From assembly GCA_964016985.1 (NCBI GenBank), contig OZ024821.1, forward strand, positions 18,994,855-19,058,854: 64,000 bases of DNA. The letters are read 5' to 3'. The DNA comes from Anodontia alba (lineage: Eukaryota; Mollusca; Bivalvia; Lucinida; Lucinidae). Every line of letters begins with the position of its first letter. The stretch's first letter is position 1. Below, piece after piece: positions 1 through 13,150 of the stretch. The notes under the pieces were generated by a model. The model was not told the origin of the DNA, searched no databases, and saw only the letters and a program-made list of their open reading frames with translations. A program made the position numbers and the translations under genes.

Positions 1-387
1 GATCTGTTCAAACTTTGAGTTTGAGTCAGAAACATGTCAATCCTTTGGTTATGTGTTCTTTTGTGACTCATAGAGACGTTATATGGTGTTAGTCGGTTCT
101 TGAAAGATGCTGAGGTCACTCAAGCTGTCGCTTTGCTTGAAAGTGGGTACATCCAAAGGACAGTCATTTACAGCTTTGATGTCTTTTTATTCAAGAGAAA
201 GAAAACAAAAAGGACAAATATAGGGTATGATAAGCATGAGGATGCTGATTCTCTCTTAAACAAATACATCAAGTCATACTCAATGTTTGTACCAAATTTC
301 AAAATCCCATGTGCAGTAGTTCCTGAAAAACCTTAAGACACAAATTTCCATATGCATTACATTGTAGTGAAAGATGGAAAAAATAAA
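1..387. repeat. Dispersed repeat, partner of 1885-2385
   Basis: About 130-340 shares diverged direct similarity with 1900-2036 plus 2333-2385. Both contain versions of 'gaatgataagcatgagaatgc', a 'caagtcat' phrase, and 'gtaccaaatttc'. The open frame at 100-336 lies in this repeat and has no recognised product. The two copies flank the satellite element at 388-1826. No gene is seen. Confidence 0.5.
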
Positions 388-1826
388 CAAGACCTGTCGC
401 CTGACAGGATAGCTCACCGGAAGTCGCGCTTTGACTTAGTTGCGCAAAGGCAAATTTTCAGACCCATAACAGAAACAAAGTCACGGTCATAGAAGCTGAT
501 GCTGCTGATAAAATTTTTAGACAAGTATCTCTGACCTCAGCAAGTATGAACTGAATCCATCAAACGGTAAAGAAGAAATGAGCTCCTAAAAACTTTAACA
601 CAAAATCTTTAACATTAAAATTCTAAGTCTGTGACCTTGACCCCAAGGTCATAGTTATAGGTCCTGATGTTGCTGATAAAAACTTAAAGCAATATCTATC
701 ACCTTACCAAATTCATCTAAAGGCAACCAAGTAATTATCTAAAATCTTTAGTGCAAAAACTAACATAAAAGTTCTAAGTCTGTGACCTTGACCCCAAGGT
801 TATGGTCATGAGAGCTGATGCTGCTGCTAAAACTTTGAGACCAGTATCTATTACCATACCAAGTATAAACTAAATCCATCCAAAGGTAAAGAAGTAAAGA
901 GCTCTAAAAAATTAAAAACAAAAACTTAACATAAGAATTCAAAGTCTGTGACCTTGACCCCAAGGTTATGGTCATGGTAGCTGATGCTGCTAAAAACTTG
1001 AGACCAGTATCTATTGCCATACCAAGTATAAACTAAATCCATCCAAAGGTAAAGAAGTAATGAGCTCCTAAAAACTTTAACACAAAATCTTTAACATCAA
1101 AATTCTAAGTCTGTGACCTTGACCCCAAGGTCATGATTATAGGTTCTGATGTTGCTGATAAAAACTTTAAAGCAATATCTTTCACCATACCAAGTCTCCA
1201 GTAAATTTATCTGAAGGCAACCAAGTTATGATCTGAAATCTTCAGTGCAAAAACTAACATAAAAGTTCTTAGTCTGTGACATTGACCCCAAAGTCATGGT
1301 CATGTAAGATGATGCTGCTGATAAAAAACTTTTGACTAGTATCTATCACCATACCAAGTATGAACTAAATCTATCAAAAGGTAAAGAAGTAATGAGCTCC
1401 TAAAAACTTTAACACAAAAACTTTAACATAAGAATTCAAAGTCTGTCACCTTGACCCCAAGGTTATGGTCATGAGAGCTGATGCTGCTGCTAAACATTTG
1501 AGACCAGTATCTATTACCATACCAAGTATAAACTAAATCCATCCAAAGGTAAAGAAGTAATGAGCTCTTAAAATCTTTAACACAAAATCTTTAACATCAA
1601 AATTCTGTGACCTTGACCCCAAGGTCACGGTCATGGGTGTTGACACTGCAGATAAAAACTTTAGCCCAGTATCTATCATCATACCAAATATGAACTCAAT
1701 CCATGTACACATAAAAAAGTAATGAGCTACTAAAAACTTTAACGCAAAAACTTGAACATTTGTGGACGCCGACGCCGAGGTAGTAGAATAGCTTACCGGA
1801 ACTTTTTGTTCCGGTGAGCTAAAAAA
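388..1826 (+). mobile_element. Satellite-carrying element, family 1 (GCTCACCGG end), copy 1
   Basis: The start has a small hairpin (CCTGTC gcct GACAGG) followed by ATAGCTCACCGGAAG. The interior has about seven diverged tandem units of roughly 165 bp, each containing a version of 'ctgtgaccttgaccccaagg' (around 630, 780, 948, 1115, 1277, 1445, 1606). The end, 1790-1826, has 'GACGCCGACGCCG' and then a hairpin GCTTACCGGAAC-ttttt-GTTCCGGTGAGC followed by TAAAAA. The last stem strand is the reverse complement of the 5' motif. This is the layout described for bivalve pearl elements and Helentron-associated non-autonomous elements. No coding capacity is visible, so it would rely on a rolling-circle helicase supplied elsewhere (inference). 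Confidence 0.7.
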
Positions 1827-2036
1827 GGAAAAAAAAAGGCAAAATAAATTTTCAGCATCATGATTTTCGTTTACACAATATACTTCAATCCTCTGTAGAT
1901 GTATACAAAATCTGAAGACTGGCTTTCGTATGGAGCTGAGAAATGTGTGATGAAAGATTTTGAGAGAAAGAAGAAATGGACAAATAAAGGGAATGATAAG
2001 CATGAGAATGCTGATTCTCATGTAAACAATACAACA
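1827..2036. repeat. Dispersed repeat, interrupted by a SINE
   Basis: Diverged copy of the 130-340 repeat; its continuation resumes at 2333-2385 after the SINE. The SINE target duplication (acaatacaaca) lies at 2026-2036. No coding sequence is supported. Confidence 0.5.
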
Positions 2037-2321
2037 ATTTGTTTGTTTGTTTGTGTTGAGGTTTTACGGCCCAGTCAACCCAATGGGGTAATGTCAAGTG
2101 CGGTCAGTTTACCTAACCACACTGGGCAGGCTTAGTCCTCTAAGCGGTTAACCAGTATTGTGCACATTCTTTCGCCAGAAACTGACAACTGCCCTTCTTG
2201 AATCAGCGGAAGGGAGAGAATGACCGTAGAAAATATTTCATGATCAATCTCCACGAAAGAATGTTGCCTGGTCTCCAGTCGGATGGCGCATCCAACTGAG
2301 CCACCAAGGCCAGCTGCTCAC
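2037..2321 (-). mobile_element. tRNA-derived SINE, full length, with 11-bp target duplication
   Basis: Read on the minus strand, the element starts CTGGCCTTGGTGGCTCAGTT, with an A-box-like TGGCTCAGTTGG as in a RNA polymerase III promoter of a tRNA gene. A body follows ('cttccgctgattcaagaagg', 'gttaaccgcttagagg', 'gttgactgggccgtaaaacc'), and it ends in a short (CAAA)n-type tail. The perfect direct repeat acaatacaaca flanks it at 2026-2036 and 2322-2332. Other members are at 18297-18588, 48250-48462, 56663-56939 and 62004-62125. SINEs move with help from a LINE; the partner is not identifiable here. Confidence 0.8.
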
Positions 2322-2385
2322 ACAATACAACAAGTCATACCGCATGTATGTACCAAATTTCATGATCCTAGGAACAGTAGTACCT

Positions 2386-2740
2386 AGCTACTTGCTCAGC
2401 TTGGCACTGAGGACCTGGACCTCATCCTGAAGGTGAGAAGGCCCTACTGGTATGGACATGTGGAACACTCCAATGGTGCAGTCAAGTCAGCCTGTGACAT
2501 ACAGATTGATGGAAAGCATGGGCCTGTGAGGCCCAAAATGACATGGAAGCAGATGACAGAGAGGGATCGCAGAGAGTGGAAGTTCTTGGCTATCGACCCT
2601 CATGATAGACATACCGGGAGATCTGGTAAGAGATCTGCCATGCATCCAGCAAGCCAGCTACCTGGAAGGGGGCCCACTGATATACCTGTACCTGCATGTT
2701 AATCAAATATCTGGTGATGATGATGATGAGTAGTTCCTGA
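2386..2740 (+). pseudogene. 5'-truncated LINE, C-terminal tail of a reverse transcriptase ORF
   Basis: One frame from about 2398 to the stop at 2700 reads EDLDLILKV, RPYWYGHVEHS, RPKMTWKQMTERDRREW and ends near GRGPTDIPVPAC. The 'R-x-x-WYGHVER' and 'RP-x-x-TW ... D' pattern is the usual tail of endonuclease/reverse-transcriptase proteins of animal non-LTR retrotransposons. The 3' end carries a (GATGAT)n-type microsatellite at about 2712-2730, as in RTE-like LINEs. The catalytic part is missing, so this is a dead 3' fragment. The clade is inferred, not proven. Confidence 0.7.
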
Positions 2741-2747
2741 GAAATCT

Positions 2748-2842
2748 TTGACAGAAAATCTTTGACACACAAACACTGTTATGGAAGAGACATAAACTAT
2801 ATACCCCCTATATACTTTGTATGCTAGGGGTATAATGAGCAA
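2748..2842 (+). mobile_element. Relic 3' end of a family 2 satellite element
   Basis: At 2796-2837 the sequence runs aaactatataccccc, then a short imperfect hairpin around tactttgtatg, then aggggtataatgag. This matches the intact family 2 tail at 54230-54274 with a few stem mismatches. No 5' end or tandem units remain. Confidence 0.6.
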
Positions 2843-3379
2843 ATACCTTTGATTGTAAATAATTTGATTCAAAGATTTAATGATATACAGTACTGAGCTA
2901 GGGCAAATTATTTCAAAATCACATGTTCCCAAAGAAAATTCAGAATAAGATGGCTAGCCAAGGACCCTGCAAACACACTGATCAATTTCTGCTGATGTAC
3001 ATGCTGATCTGAGTCTAACCGCACATGTAATTTTGTAGGAATGATACCATATGCCTTGGCTCTGTTTACATTTTAAAATGATTTAAAATAGAGATAAGAT
3101 AAAGATAGACAGGTATATAATTTACCATACAAATATACATAACCTGCAGAAATGATAGACCCTGAAAGTATGGAGATACGTATCAGATCATTATACCTGT
3201 ATCATGATATGTATAATATCGTGACATGAGTGCATCGTCCCAGCTCTACGAGAATGCGGTGTCTCATCAGAGCTACACTGTTTGCCACTCATCCAGCAAT
3301 TTTTAGACACAACATCGATTAGTAAATTGTACCTGTTCAAACTTTAGGACAAGTATGGTAAGGAGTTGAGGTGTCCAAA
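2843..3379. repeat. Intergenic/intronic DNA with one arm of a MITE
   Basis: No gene is seen in 2843-3220. The stretch 3220-3379 belongs to a dispersed inverted-repeat family ('acactgtttgccactcatccagcaatttttagacac ... ggtgtcc', quoted in part). Part of it recurs in reverse orientation at 3493-3610, and related copies are at 21985-22200 and 56180-56350. Confidence 0.5.
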
Positions 3380-3817
3380 TAAGGCTGGCACAATTAATCG
3401 ATCGATAAATTCCACAAAAATAATTATCGTTACTGGTTTGTTAAATATCAATTATTTGATTTCTGTGTCTGTTACATTACCATATTCATCCTAAGGATTC
3501 GGACACCTTAACTGTTAACCATACTTGTTCTAAAATTTGAACAATTACAATTTACTAACCATTATTGTGTCTAAAAGTAGGTGGATGAGTGGCAAACAGT
3601 GTAGAACCAGATGAGATGCCGCAGAATGCGGCATCTCATCTGGGTCACCACTGTTTGCTCAATACATACGGTTAAGTATAACGTATGGTAAGAGTCATGC
3701 TCAGTAAGCCAGAAAGGTAAGATTATGACCAAATCCTCACTGATTACTAATCGATTATCGATCAGAATGGCAGGACTGATAATCGATTATCTTTTTTGCC
3801 CTGATTAGCCAGCCCTA
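3380..3817. mobile_element. hAT-like non-autonomous transposon with 8-bp target duplication
   Basis: The 8-bp direct repeat tgtccaaa occurs at 3372-3379 and 3818-3825. Between them the ends read taaggctggc and gccagcccta, imperfect inverted repeats of the TAGGGCTGGC type with ATCGATTATCG motifs just inside. An 8-bp duplication with such ends is the hallmark of hAT elements. The host sequence reads through as one MITE when the insert is ignored. A related end is at about 22590-22640. It has no transposase; the interior holds an inverted copy of the neighbouring MITE. Confidence 0.75.
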
Positions 3818-3825
3818 TGTCCAAA

Positions 3826-4216
3826 TACTTAGGGTAAATAAGGTACATGTAATACACTAATCGGACAAATGATTTAGATATCCAACAAATACATCAACAT
3901 ACCCTAAACTTTGTTTATTTTTCTTGGGTTTGCTTGGATTTTTGTTTAACCCATTGTAGACTGAATAGACTGTCCCACACTTCATACTGGAAGAGTCCAA
4001 TTTCAATGTTTGGTAGGTCCAGCTATGAGATTTAGATATTCCTAGAGAAAAATGGCTGAACTATTTGCAAACAGTGGAGACCCTGATCAGATGCCGCATT
4101 CTGCCGCATCTGATCTGGGTCTGCACTGTTTGCCAATTACCCTTTTAGGGGTCTCCAGACTTCAATGGGTTAACAACATGTCAAACTTTGTGGATGGTTT
4201 TATCTAGCCTTCCAGA
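3826..4216. mobile_element. TTAA-flanked MITE (CCCATT ends) and flank
   Basis: From about 3951 to 4172 a palindromic element begins TTAACCCATTGTAGACTG and ends with CAATGGGTTAA. It contains an inner hairpin around 'gcaaacagtggagaccctga' and 'tctgcactgtttgcc'. TTAA borders suggest piggyBac-type mobilisation. A similar element is at about 41213-41453. 3826-3950 shows nothing recognisable. Confidence 0.55.
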
Positions 4217-4221
4217 AAAAT

Positions 4222-4541
4222 GAAGTTTTTTAAAAGTAAAACATATTTTAACGAGTAATACTTAACCTATAGATAATGTGCTATTCTATTCTGTTTTCAC
4301 ACCTTCCACAGAAAAAACGACCTTTCAGTCGTTAATTAAAGTCTTAAACCAGAAGGTCCCTTAGGCAGTTACCTGTGTGACGTAACTCTTCCCGCTCAAT
4401 TGACCACGTGTCAGTTTCTTTTATGTGTAAAACAATAGACACAATTAGGAGAGATAAGCGAGGGTGGGCGGAGGGAGATAATTGATTATCTATAGGTTAA
4501 GTATTACTCGTTAAAATATGTTTTACTTTTAAAAAACTTCA
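4222..4541. repeat. Palindromic terminal module of the large element
   Basis: The left arm starts gaagttttttaaaagtaaaa and the right arm ends with its reverse complement ttttacttttaaaaaacttc. The arms are about 55 bp and near perfect. The centre contains the sequence that recurs inverted at the right end of the large element. The same module starts the other two copies at 7704 and 44229, so it belongs to the element and is not a chance neighbour. Confidence 0.7.
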
Positions 4542-7500
4542 TTTTAACTTCATAATACATTAACCTATAGATAATGTGCTAGAATTTGCAGAATAGGAGG
4601 GAGGTGCTCTCCTTATTCTAACACCAATAATATCTCACCACTTCTGGTTAAGACTCAGGAAACTCAAAGGAATCAGATACATTCTAATTCTATATTTAAT
4701 AGAAAGAATGATCTAGATTCACAAAATAGCATATCTTTAAGGTGTTATGATCTAACAACCTTATATATATTAGTAGACTCTAGAGGAAGCCAGTTCTTAA
4801 GTCTCAGAGACCTAACATTGGCCCCCCACCCCCCTCTTTTTTTCTTTTTGGGAAACAACAATTGGCTTCAAAAAGAAAAGGGAGTCATTGAGACATAACA
4901 TAAATATTCCATCGCAAAGTAAGCTAGAAATATAGAAATATTTTCAAAACAAAATTTGTAAAACAAAAAGCCAAGACCATACACTGTAAGTAGTCTATGT
5001 AGGATCTTGAATAAATAAGGAAAAGTCTACTCGGTGGAGTTTCCTATAGATAACTGACATATGTAGATATTTTGGATAAAATTCTAGATATGTGAAGCTA
5101 TGTAATTGTAATAGTCTAAGCTATTAGAATTATAAATTAATTAGATTCTGTTAATTGGAGCGACAGGACAGTTTCCAAAGAAAACAGACACAGACTTAAA
5201 ATAACCATAATGTTTAATTATTTGCCTTGATCAAATTAAAGAAGGGGAGATAATAAAAGTAGAAGGAGTTAACTTAACTATAACTAAGTTATCCATCAGA
5301 AGAAAAAAAGGTATAGACAAACATAATGGTTAAAACTATTGCTAGACTAATTGTATAACGAATTTTTAGTCAAGCAATAAAATAATACAGAGTTTGCATA
5401 TAACTGCTGGGAAGAAAAAACAACCTAAACCATTGATAATTAGTTTTGTCATAGACATATAAAAGCGTTTGATGTCCTGACAAAAAAATAAAGAATAAAC
5501 TGTCAACATCATAACTTAAGAGTTTGACAGAGAATAAGAGAGATAAGAATAAGGTTGATCGCAGCAAACTGTATGACGGTCATAGTTTGGCTAAATCTTA
5601 CCGTATTGATAAGATTAAGCAATAATAAATAAGCTGGATAGAATCTTTCTATACCAGAAGATTGCCATGAAAAGTACTCCTGAGTAAATAATCTTGGAAA
5701 TCAAGAAATGTTAAAAAATCCACCTTGATACGAATCAAAATGTTCATAAAAAGAGAAGGACTCAGAGAAAAAGTAATAGTGTGATAATCTCTGAAGAAAG
5801 ATTATACAATAATACTGATTAATAATCTCAAAAAACACTTAATTTAAAAGTTAAGAGATAGTATTACTATTCTATATGCATATTTAAGAATAGTAAGAAA
5901 TATATTAATACTAAATAAAAATTATACTACTGAACAAAATTCCCACTATAAATAATAGGTTAAGCGTAACTATTATTTAAGCAAGGAATTATTAAACATA
6001 TAACTCTCTATAAAATTACTGCCCGGAAATTTTATAGATAAACATTCAATCAAATTTTTAGAATTGAATATTAATAGAATAAAATCTATGTCTGCATAAT
6101 TGGTAATTCCTGAAATATCAAATTACGTACTCGCAAATGAGTTCAGGAAGAAAATACATATATATACTCTCGAGATCTATGTGTAAACCATAGAGAGTAA
6201 TAATATTATTACCGCGATCCCTGACGGAAGGGTAAAAACATGTATATGAAAGAGATAATAATTAATTTAACGTCATATAGGTTTAAGATAAAATTTGTTT
6301 AATCTTTAACCAATATGCAGCAACAGTGACTCGATATTCTGTATTCGTACGTAGAAAAGGAGTACTTAGTCATTAGAACTTTGAATGATTGAAATAGAGA
6401 TAATGGGATCTAAAAGGATGTATCTTCATGAACTGAATCGAAGGATAATATCCATTCTAAAAAACTAGGGCTTGTTTTAGGCTTAGTTTAACAAGCGTAG
6501 AATTGAATTATTTCCAAGTATTCATGAAGTCGTTATGCTCTGAATACTGAGAAAAATGTTAAAATATTGTTTAGGAAAATAAAAAAAGTGACTGTTCCAC
6601 AATGTTAGCTAGATTTAAACCTGGAACGTAGCGAGAAGGTCAATCTAATTTAAAAGTAAGATGAGAAAGATAAATAATGAAGATAGATATATAAATATTG
6701 GAATAATATATTATCTCCAACAATTATCAAATAATCTGAATGTTTAAAAGCATAAATACTACTCGAAAGTTTATTTACCGAATGTATAATCGGAGAAAAC
6801 TTTCAGTATGTTCAAAAACGTATCACAAAAGTAAGATCTGACCAGGAACGTAGGTGCAGCACTTACTAAGTTGTGAAGTTAATATAAACATATTTTATAT
6901 TATAAATTGAAGCAGTGCATTTCAAAATCATCGACATCTTGAAATGACTTATTGTGTGGAAAAATAAATAAATATCCAGTTTCGGAAAAGATATTTATCT
7001 ATATATATAGACCATTTTTGATGCGGACTGGAAATCAAGATATTAATCTTTGCATTATTCGCAAACTGAACTTGAACTCTTAGCGAGAATTACTATGATC
7101 CCTTTAACGAATGTAAACATAAAGGAGGGGTAAAGAGATAATTAAGAGTGTCTTAATTCTTTACCGGCTCGTAATTAAGGATGTTTTCCCTTTTGTCTAA
7201 GCCTAGACTATAGATTGATTAATATAATTATAATAATATCTGCTATTATGAGGTAAACTCTCGTTAATTAACCTCTAAGCATATATCAAAAATATATACC
7301 AACATAATCTAGAGCTTCGGTAAGTTTAGAGGAAGGAAATGATTGACTTTGGCAGTTTCTGAATAGTTACAAAGTCAATAAAACAAAATATCAAAAGGAA
7401 AGTATTGTATATAATATCTAATTTAGGCAATAATAATCTGTCACGTACTGAATAATTACTGCCTTTACTAAATATGTATCCATTGTCAATACCAAAGTGC

Positions 7501-10500
7501 AAGAAAATTTTGATTGAAATGGACTCTAGTTATAAATAAAATATTAGAGGTATAGAGCTAGTCGAAGCAAAACTATTCCTCAATAAGATAAAGTAGACCT
7601 ATAATATACGAGGATTAATTGGGTCTAGAATTATAATCATAATAAAATTATTATTCCAATATGAAGAATCTTCAGCGTAATAGATTCTTACTGAGGCAAA
7701 AATGAAGTTTTTTAAAAGTAAAACATATTTTAACGAGTAATACTTAACCTATAGATAATGTGCTATTCTATTCTGTTTTCACACCTTCCACAGAAAAAAA
7801 CGACCTTTCAGTCGTTAATTAAAGTCTTAAACCAGAAGGTCCCTTAGGCAGTTACCTGTGTGACGTAACTCTTCCCGCTCAATTGACCACGTGTCAGTTT
7901 CTTTTATGTGTAAAACAATAGACACAATTAGGAGAGATAAGCGAGGGTGGGCGGAGGGAGATAATTGATTATCTATAGGTTAAGTATTACTCGTTAAAAT
8001 ATGTTTTACTTTTAAAAAACTTCATTTTAACTTCATAATACATTAACCTATAGATAATGTGCTAGAATTTGCAGAATAGGAGGGAGGTGCTCTCCTAATT
8101 CTAACACCAATAATATCTCACCACTTCTGGTTAAGACTCAGGAAACTCAAAGGAATCAGATACATTCTAATTCTATATTTAATAGAAAGAATGGTCTAGA
8201 TTCACAAATAGCTTTAAGGTGTTATGATCTAACAACCTTATATATATTAGTAGACTCTAGAGGAAGCCAGTTCTTAAGTCTCAGAGACCTAACATCGGCC
8301 CCCCCCCCTCTTTTTTTCTTTTTGGGAAACAACAATTGGCTTCAAAAAGAAAAGGGAGTCATTGAGACATAACATAAATATTCCATCGCAAAGTAAGCTA
8401 GGAATATAGAAATATTTTGAAAACAAAATTTGTAAAACAAAAAGGCAAGACCATACACTGTAAGTAGTCTATGTAGGATCTTGAATAAATAAGGAAAAGT
8501 CTACTCGGTGGAGTTTCCTATAGATAACTGACATATGTAGATATTTTGGATAAAATTCTAGATATGTGAAGCTATGTAATTGTAATAGTCTAAGCTATTA
8601 GAATTATAAACTAATTAAATTCTGTTAATTGGAGCGACAGGACAGTTTCCGATGAACAGACACAGACTTAAAATAACCATAATGTGTAATTATTTCCCTT
8701 GATCAAATTAAAGAAGGGGAGATAATAAAAGTAGATGGAGTTAACTTAACTATAACTAAGTTATCCATCAGAAGAAAAAAGGTATAGACAAACATAATGG
8801 TTAAAACTATTGCTAGACTAATTGTATAACGAATTTTTAGTCAAGCAATAAAATAATACAGAGTTTGCATATAACTGCTGGGAAGAAAAAACAACTTAAA
8901 CCATTGATAATTAGTTTTGTCATAGACATATAAAAGCGTTTGATGTCCTGACAAAAAAATAAAGAATAAACTGTCAACATCATAACTAAAGAGTTTGACA
9001 GACAATAAAAGAGATAAGAATAAGGTTGATCGCAGCAAACTGTATGACGGTCATAGTTTGGCTAAATCTTACCGTATTGATAAGATTAAGCAATAATAAA
9101 TAAGCTGGATAGAATCTTTCTATACCAGAAGATTGCCATGAAAAGTACTCCTGAGTAAATAATCATGGAAATCAAGAAATGTTAAAAATCCACTTTGATA
9201 CGAATCAAAATGTTCATAAAAAGAGAAGGACTCAGAGAAAAAGTAATAGTGTGATAATCTCTGAAGAAAGATTATACAATAATACTGATTATTAATCTCA
9301 AAAAACACTTAATTTAAAAGTTAAGAGATAGTATTACTATTCTATACGCATATTTAAGAATAGTAAGAAATATATTAATACTAAATAAAAATTATACTAC
9401 TGAACAAAATTCCCGCTATAAATCATAGGTTAAGCGTAACTATTATTTAAGCAAGGAATTATTAAACATATAACTCTCTATAAAATTACTGCCCAGAAAT
9501 TTTATAGATAAACATTCAATCAAATTTTTAGAATTGAATATTAATAGAATAAAATCTATGTCTGCATAATTGGTAATTCCTGAAATATCAAATTATGTAC
9601 TCGCAAATGAGTTCAGGAAGAAAATACATATATATACTCTCGAGATCTATGTGTAAACCATAGAGAGTAATAATATTATTACCGCGATCCCTGACGGAAG
9701 GGTAAAAAAATGTATATGAAAGAGATAATAATTAATTTAACGTCATATAGGTTTAAGATAAAATTTGTTTAATCTTTAACCAATATGCAGCAACAGTGAC
9801 TCGATATTCTGTATTCATACGTAGAAAAGGAGTACTTAGTCATTAGAATTTTGAATGATTGAAATAGAGATAATGGGATCTAAAAGGATGTATCTCCATG
9901 AACTGAATCGAAGGATAATATCCATTCTAAAAAACTAGGGCTTGTTTTAGGCTTAGTTTAACAAGCGTAGAATTGAATTATTTTCAAGTATTCATGAAGT
10001 CGTTATGCTCTGAATACTGAGAAAAAAGTTAAAATATTGTTTAGGAAATAAAAAAGTGACTGTTCCACAATGTTAGCTAGATTTAAACCTGGAACGTAGC
10101 GAGAAGGTCAATCTAATTTAAAAGTAAGATGAGAAAGATAAATAATGAAGATAGATATATAAATATCGGAATAATATATTATCTCCAACAATTATCAAAT
10201 AATCTGAATGTTTAAAGGCATAAATACTACTCGAAAGTTTATTTACCGAATGTATAATCGGAGAAAACTTTCAGTATGTTCAAAAACGTATCACAAAAGT
10301 AAGATCTGACCAGGAACGTAGGTGCAGCACTTACTAAGTTGTGAAGTTAATATAAACATATTTTATATTATAAATTGAAGCAGTGCATTTCAAAAACATC
10401 GACATCTTGAAATGACTTATTGTGTGGAAAAATAAATAAATATCCAGTTTCGGAAAGATATTTATCTATATATATAGACCATTTTTGATGCGGACTGGAA

Positions 10501-12904
10501 ATCAAGATATTAATCTTTGCATTATTCGCAAACTGAACTTGAACTCTTAGCGAGAATTACTATGATCCCTTTAACGAATGTAAACATAAAGGAGGGGTAA
10601 AGAGATAATTAAGAGTGTCTTAATTCTTTACCGGCTCGTAATTAAGGATGTTTTCCCTTTTGTCTAAGCCTAGACTATAGATTGATTAATATAATTATAA
10701 TAATATCTGCTATTATGAGGTAAACTCTCGTTAATTAACCTCTAAGCATATATCAAAAATATATATCAACATAATCTAGAGCTTCGGTAAGTTTAGAGGA
10801 AGGAAATGATTGACTTTGGCAGTTTCTGAATAGTTACAAAGTCAATAAAACAAAATATCAAAAGGAAAGTATTGTATATAAAATCTAATTTAGGCAATAA
10901 TAATCTGTCACGTACTGAATAATTACTGCCTTTACTAAATATGTATCCATTGTCAATACCAAAGTGCAAGAAAATTTTGATTGAAATGGACTCTAGTTAT
11001 AAATAAAATATTAGAGGTATAGAGCTAGTCGAAGCAAAACTATTCCTCAATAAGATAAAGTAGACATATAATATACGAGGATTAATTGGGTCTAGAATTA
11101 TAATCATAATAAAATTATTATTCCAATATGAAGAATCTTCAGCGTAATAGATTCTTACTGAGGCAAAAATATCTGGTATATTGCTATCGTAGTCTTAAAT
11201 GATCCAGAAGAAAAAATAAAACAGGCAAAGTAAAGAAGGTATCGAATTATATCTATGCCTAAATATAAGATTTTTTTCTTATTTATTATTTTATAGCAGA
11301 GTTTAGACAGAGCACGACTGACCTAGACTCTTGTATAATCAATCAAAAGATAGTATAAAATAGAATAATAGCTTATCGGATCAACTATTTTCCATGTAGA
11401 AAAGGCAAAAGGAAAATATGTACCTCAACTAGAATTTTAAATCGTAGTAATCTAGAGAGGTAGTGAATAAATAAATAAACTGTTAATTTATTTATCTGGT
11501 TGGTGTAAATTTCCGATACCTTAAGAATGAAAAATTAATAGAAAGTAGAAAAGATCGATTGCTACTTTCTTGTCAATTTACTCCTTAGATTACATGCTGA
11601 TTACATATCGGAGCATGTAGAAGACAAACAGGGGAGGAAAGAAGAAAAATTTTTATATTTCGTGTATATTTTTCTTCTTATAAATAACGATAGTTTTATA
11701 GTTCACCTTTGCCCTAGAGCCGAATAAGGTGAATATGTAAGAAGTTAATCTCTTTGTAGCGAACAAACGAGATATAATTATAGCTGGAAGTATCTTCTAC
11801 ACTTAGTGAATGAATTGCGAATTTGATCGTAACCGATAATTCTTAATTCATTTTCAATAATAAATATATATATAGAATTTAAGTCAAGTTCAAAAGTAAC
11901 TGGACAGAATTCAACAATATAAATGGCTACTAGGTATTAGAACCCATCGCTGTCATTCAATAACCTATAATCCAAGACTATACATGTCTATAGTGGTTAT
12001 ATATGAATATATGTTGAGCCTGGAACACACTAGTAATCCGACACAAAGTCTACGAAACTACTGCCCGGTGGAATTTCGTTAGAATGACCTGGCACTACTC
12101 TACGAAGTGCCTCCCGATGAAATTTTCGTTAGAGCCGGAATTTAAACGCTGTCTAGCGAATTAAAGAGATAAAACATCATTTGAATGACCTGGCACTAGT
12201 CTACGAACTGCTGCCCGGTAAGAATTTTGTTATAGTCGGAAGTTTAACTCTTTCTAGCGGATAAAAGAGATAAAACATAAGTTAATTTAAAATATTAATG
12301 GAATTACACACCTATAATAAGTCAATGGAATATTAAAAATTCTAGTCTGATTTGGGAAAGACTGTACAGAATTTTTTGTATAAAAAGTTATTATGTATTT
12401 CACTTAATAACCTATATCCATTGACTTAAACGTGAATGGAGCTCTATGAACGATAATAGATTGTTCGGGAATTAGTAATCATTATTTTGACACTAGTTAC
12501 CCGACACAATGACCGGACACTAATATTCGTAACTGTTGCCCGGTAAAGTTACAAGAAATTTGACAAATTGATCGGATAGTAGTATTCGTAACTCTAGTCC
12601 GATGAAAAAGGGAGATTATATATGAAAACTGAGCGGGCACAAGTATTCGAAACTTTTTCCCGAAGATAATTAATTATAAGGCAAAAATTGACCAGACACT
12701 TTCTGTAAAAGTTTGCCTGGTGAAAAATCAGAAATAATATAATAATATGACCGGGTATAAGTATCAGAAATATTACTGATACTTTGCCCAGTGAAAAATT
12801 TTTTTAATAATTAGACATAATGACCGGAAGTTAGTATACGTGACTATTTTGTCCGGTGAAATATGTCAGAAACTAAGTCTTTCCAGAAAATAATTAAATT
12901 ATTG

Positions 12905-13150
12905 ACTGGAGACTAGTTGACTGGTGACTGGTGACTGGGTGACTGGTGACTGGTGACTGGGTGACTGGTGACTGGGTGACTGGTGACTGGTGCCTGGTTG
13001 ACTGGCACCTGGATGACTGGTGACTGGTGCCTGGTTGACTGGCACCTGATTGACTGGTGACTGGTGAAGCTGATTGACTGGAGCCTGGGTGACTGGTGAC
13101 TGGTGACTGGTGACTGGATGACTGGTGACTGGTGACTGGTGACTGGTGGA
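12905..13150. repeat. GACTGGT minisatellite, inner copy
   Basis: Tandem GACTGGT/GACTGGGT/GCCTGGTT units inside the right half of the large element. The corresponding arrays in the other copies are at 15615-15845 and 49965-50100 and differ in unit number and order, as expected of a slippage-prone minisatellite. Confidence 0.85.

Noticed and set aside
100..336. 78-codon frame near the window start
   Set aside because: It lies in a dispersed repeat whose other copy (1885-2385) does not keep the frame; no domain.
12905..13150. CRISPR-like regular repeats (GACTGGT arrays, ~60-bp units)
   Set aside because: There are no unique spacers of even length; units are contiguous minisatellite repeats in animal DNA.
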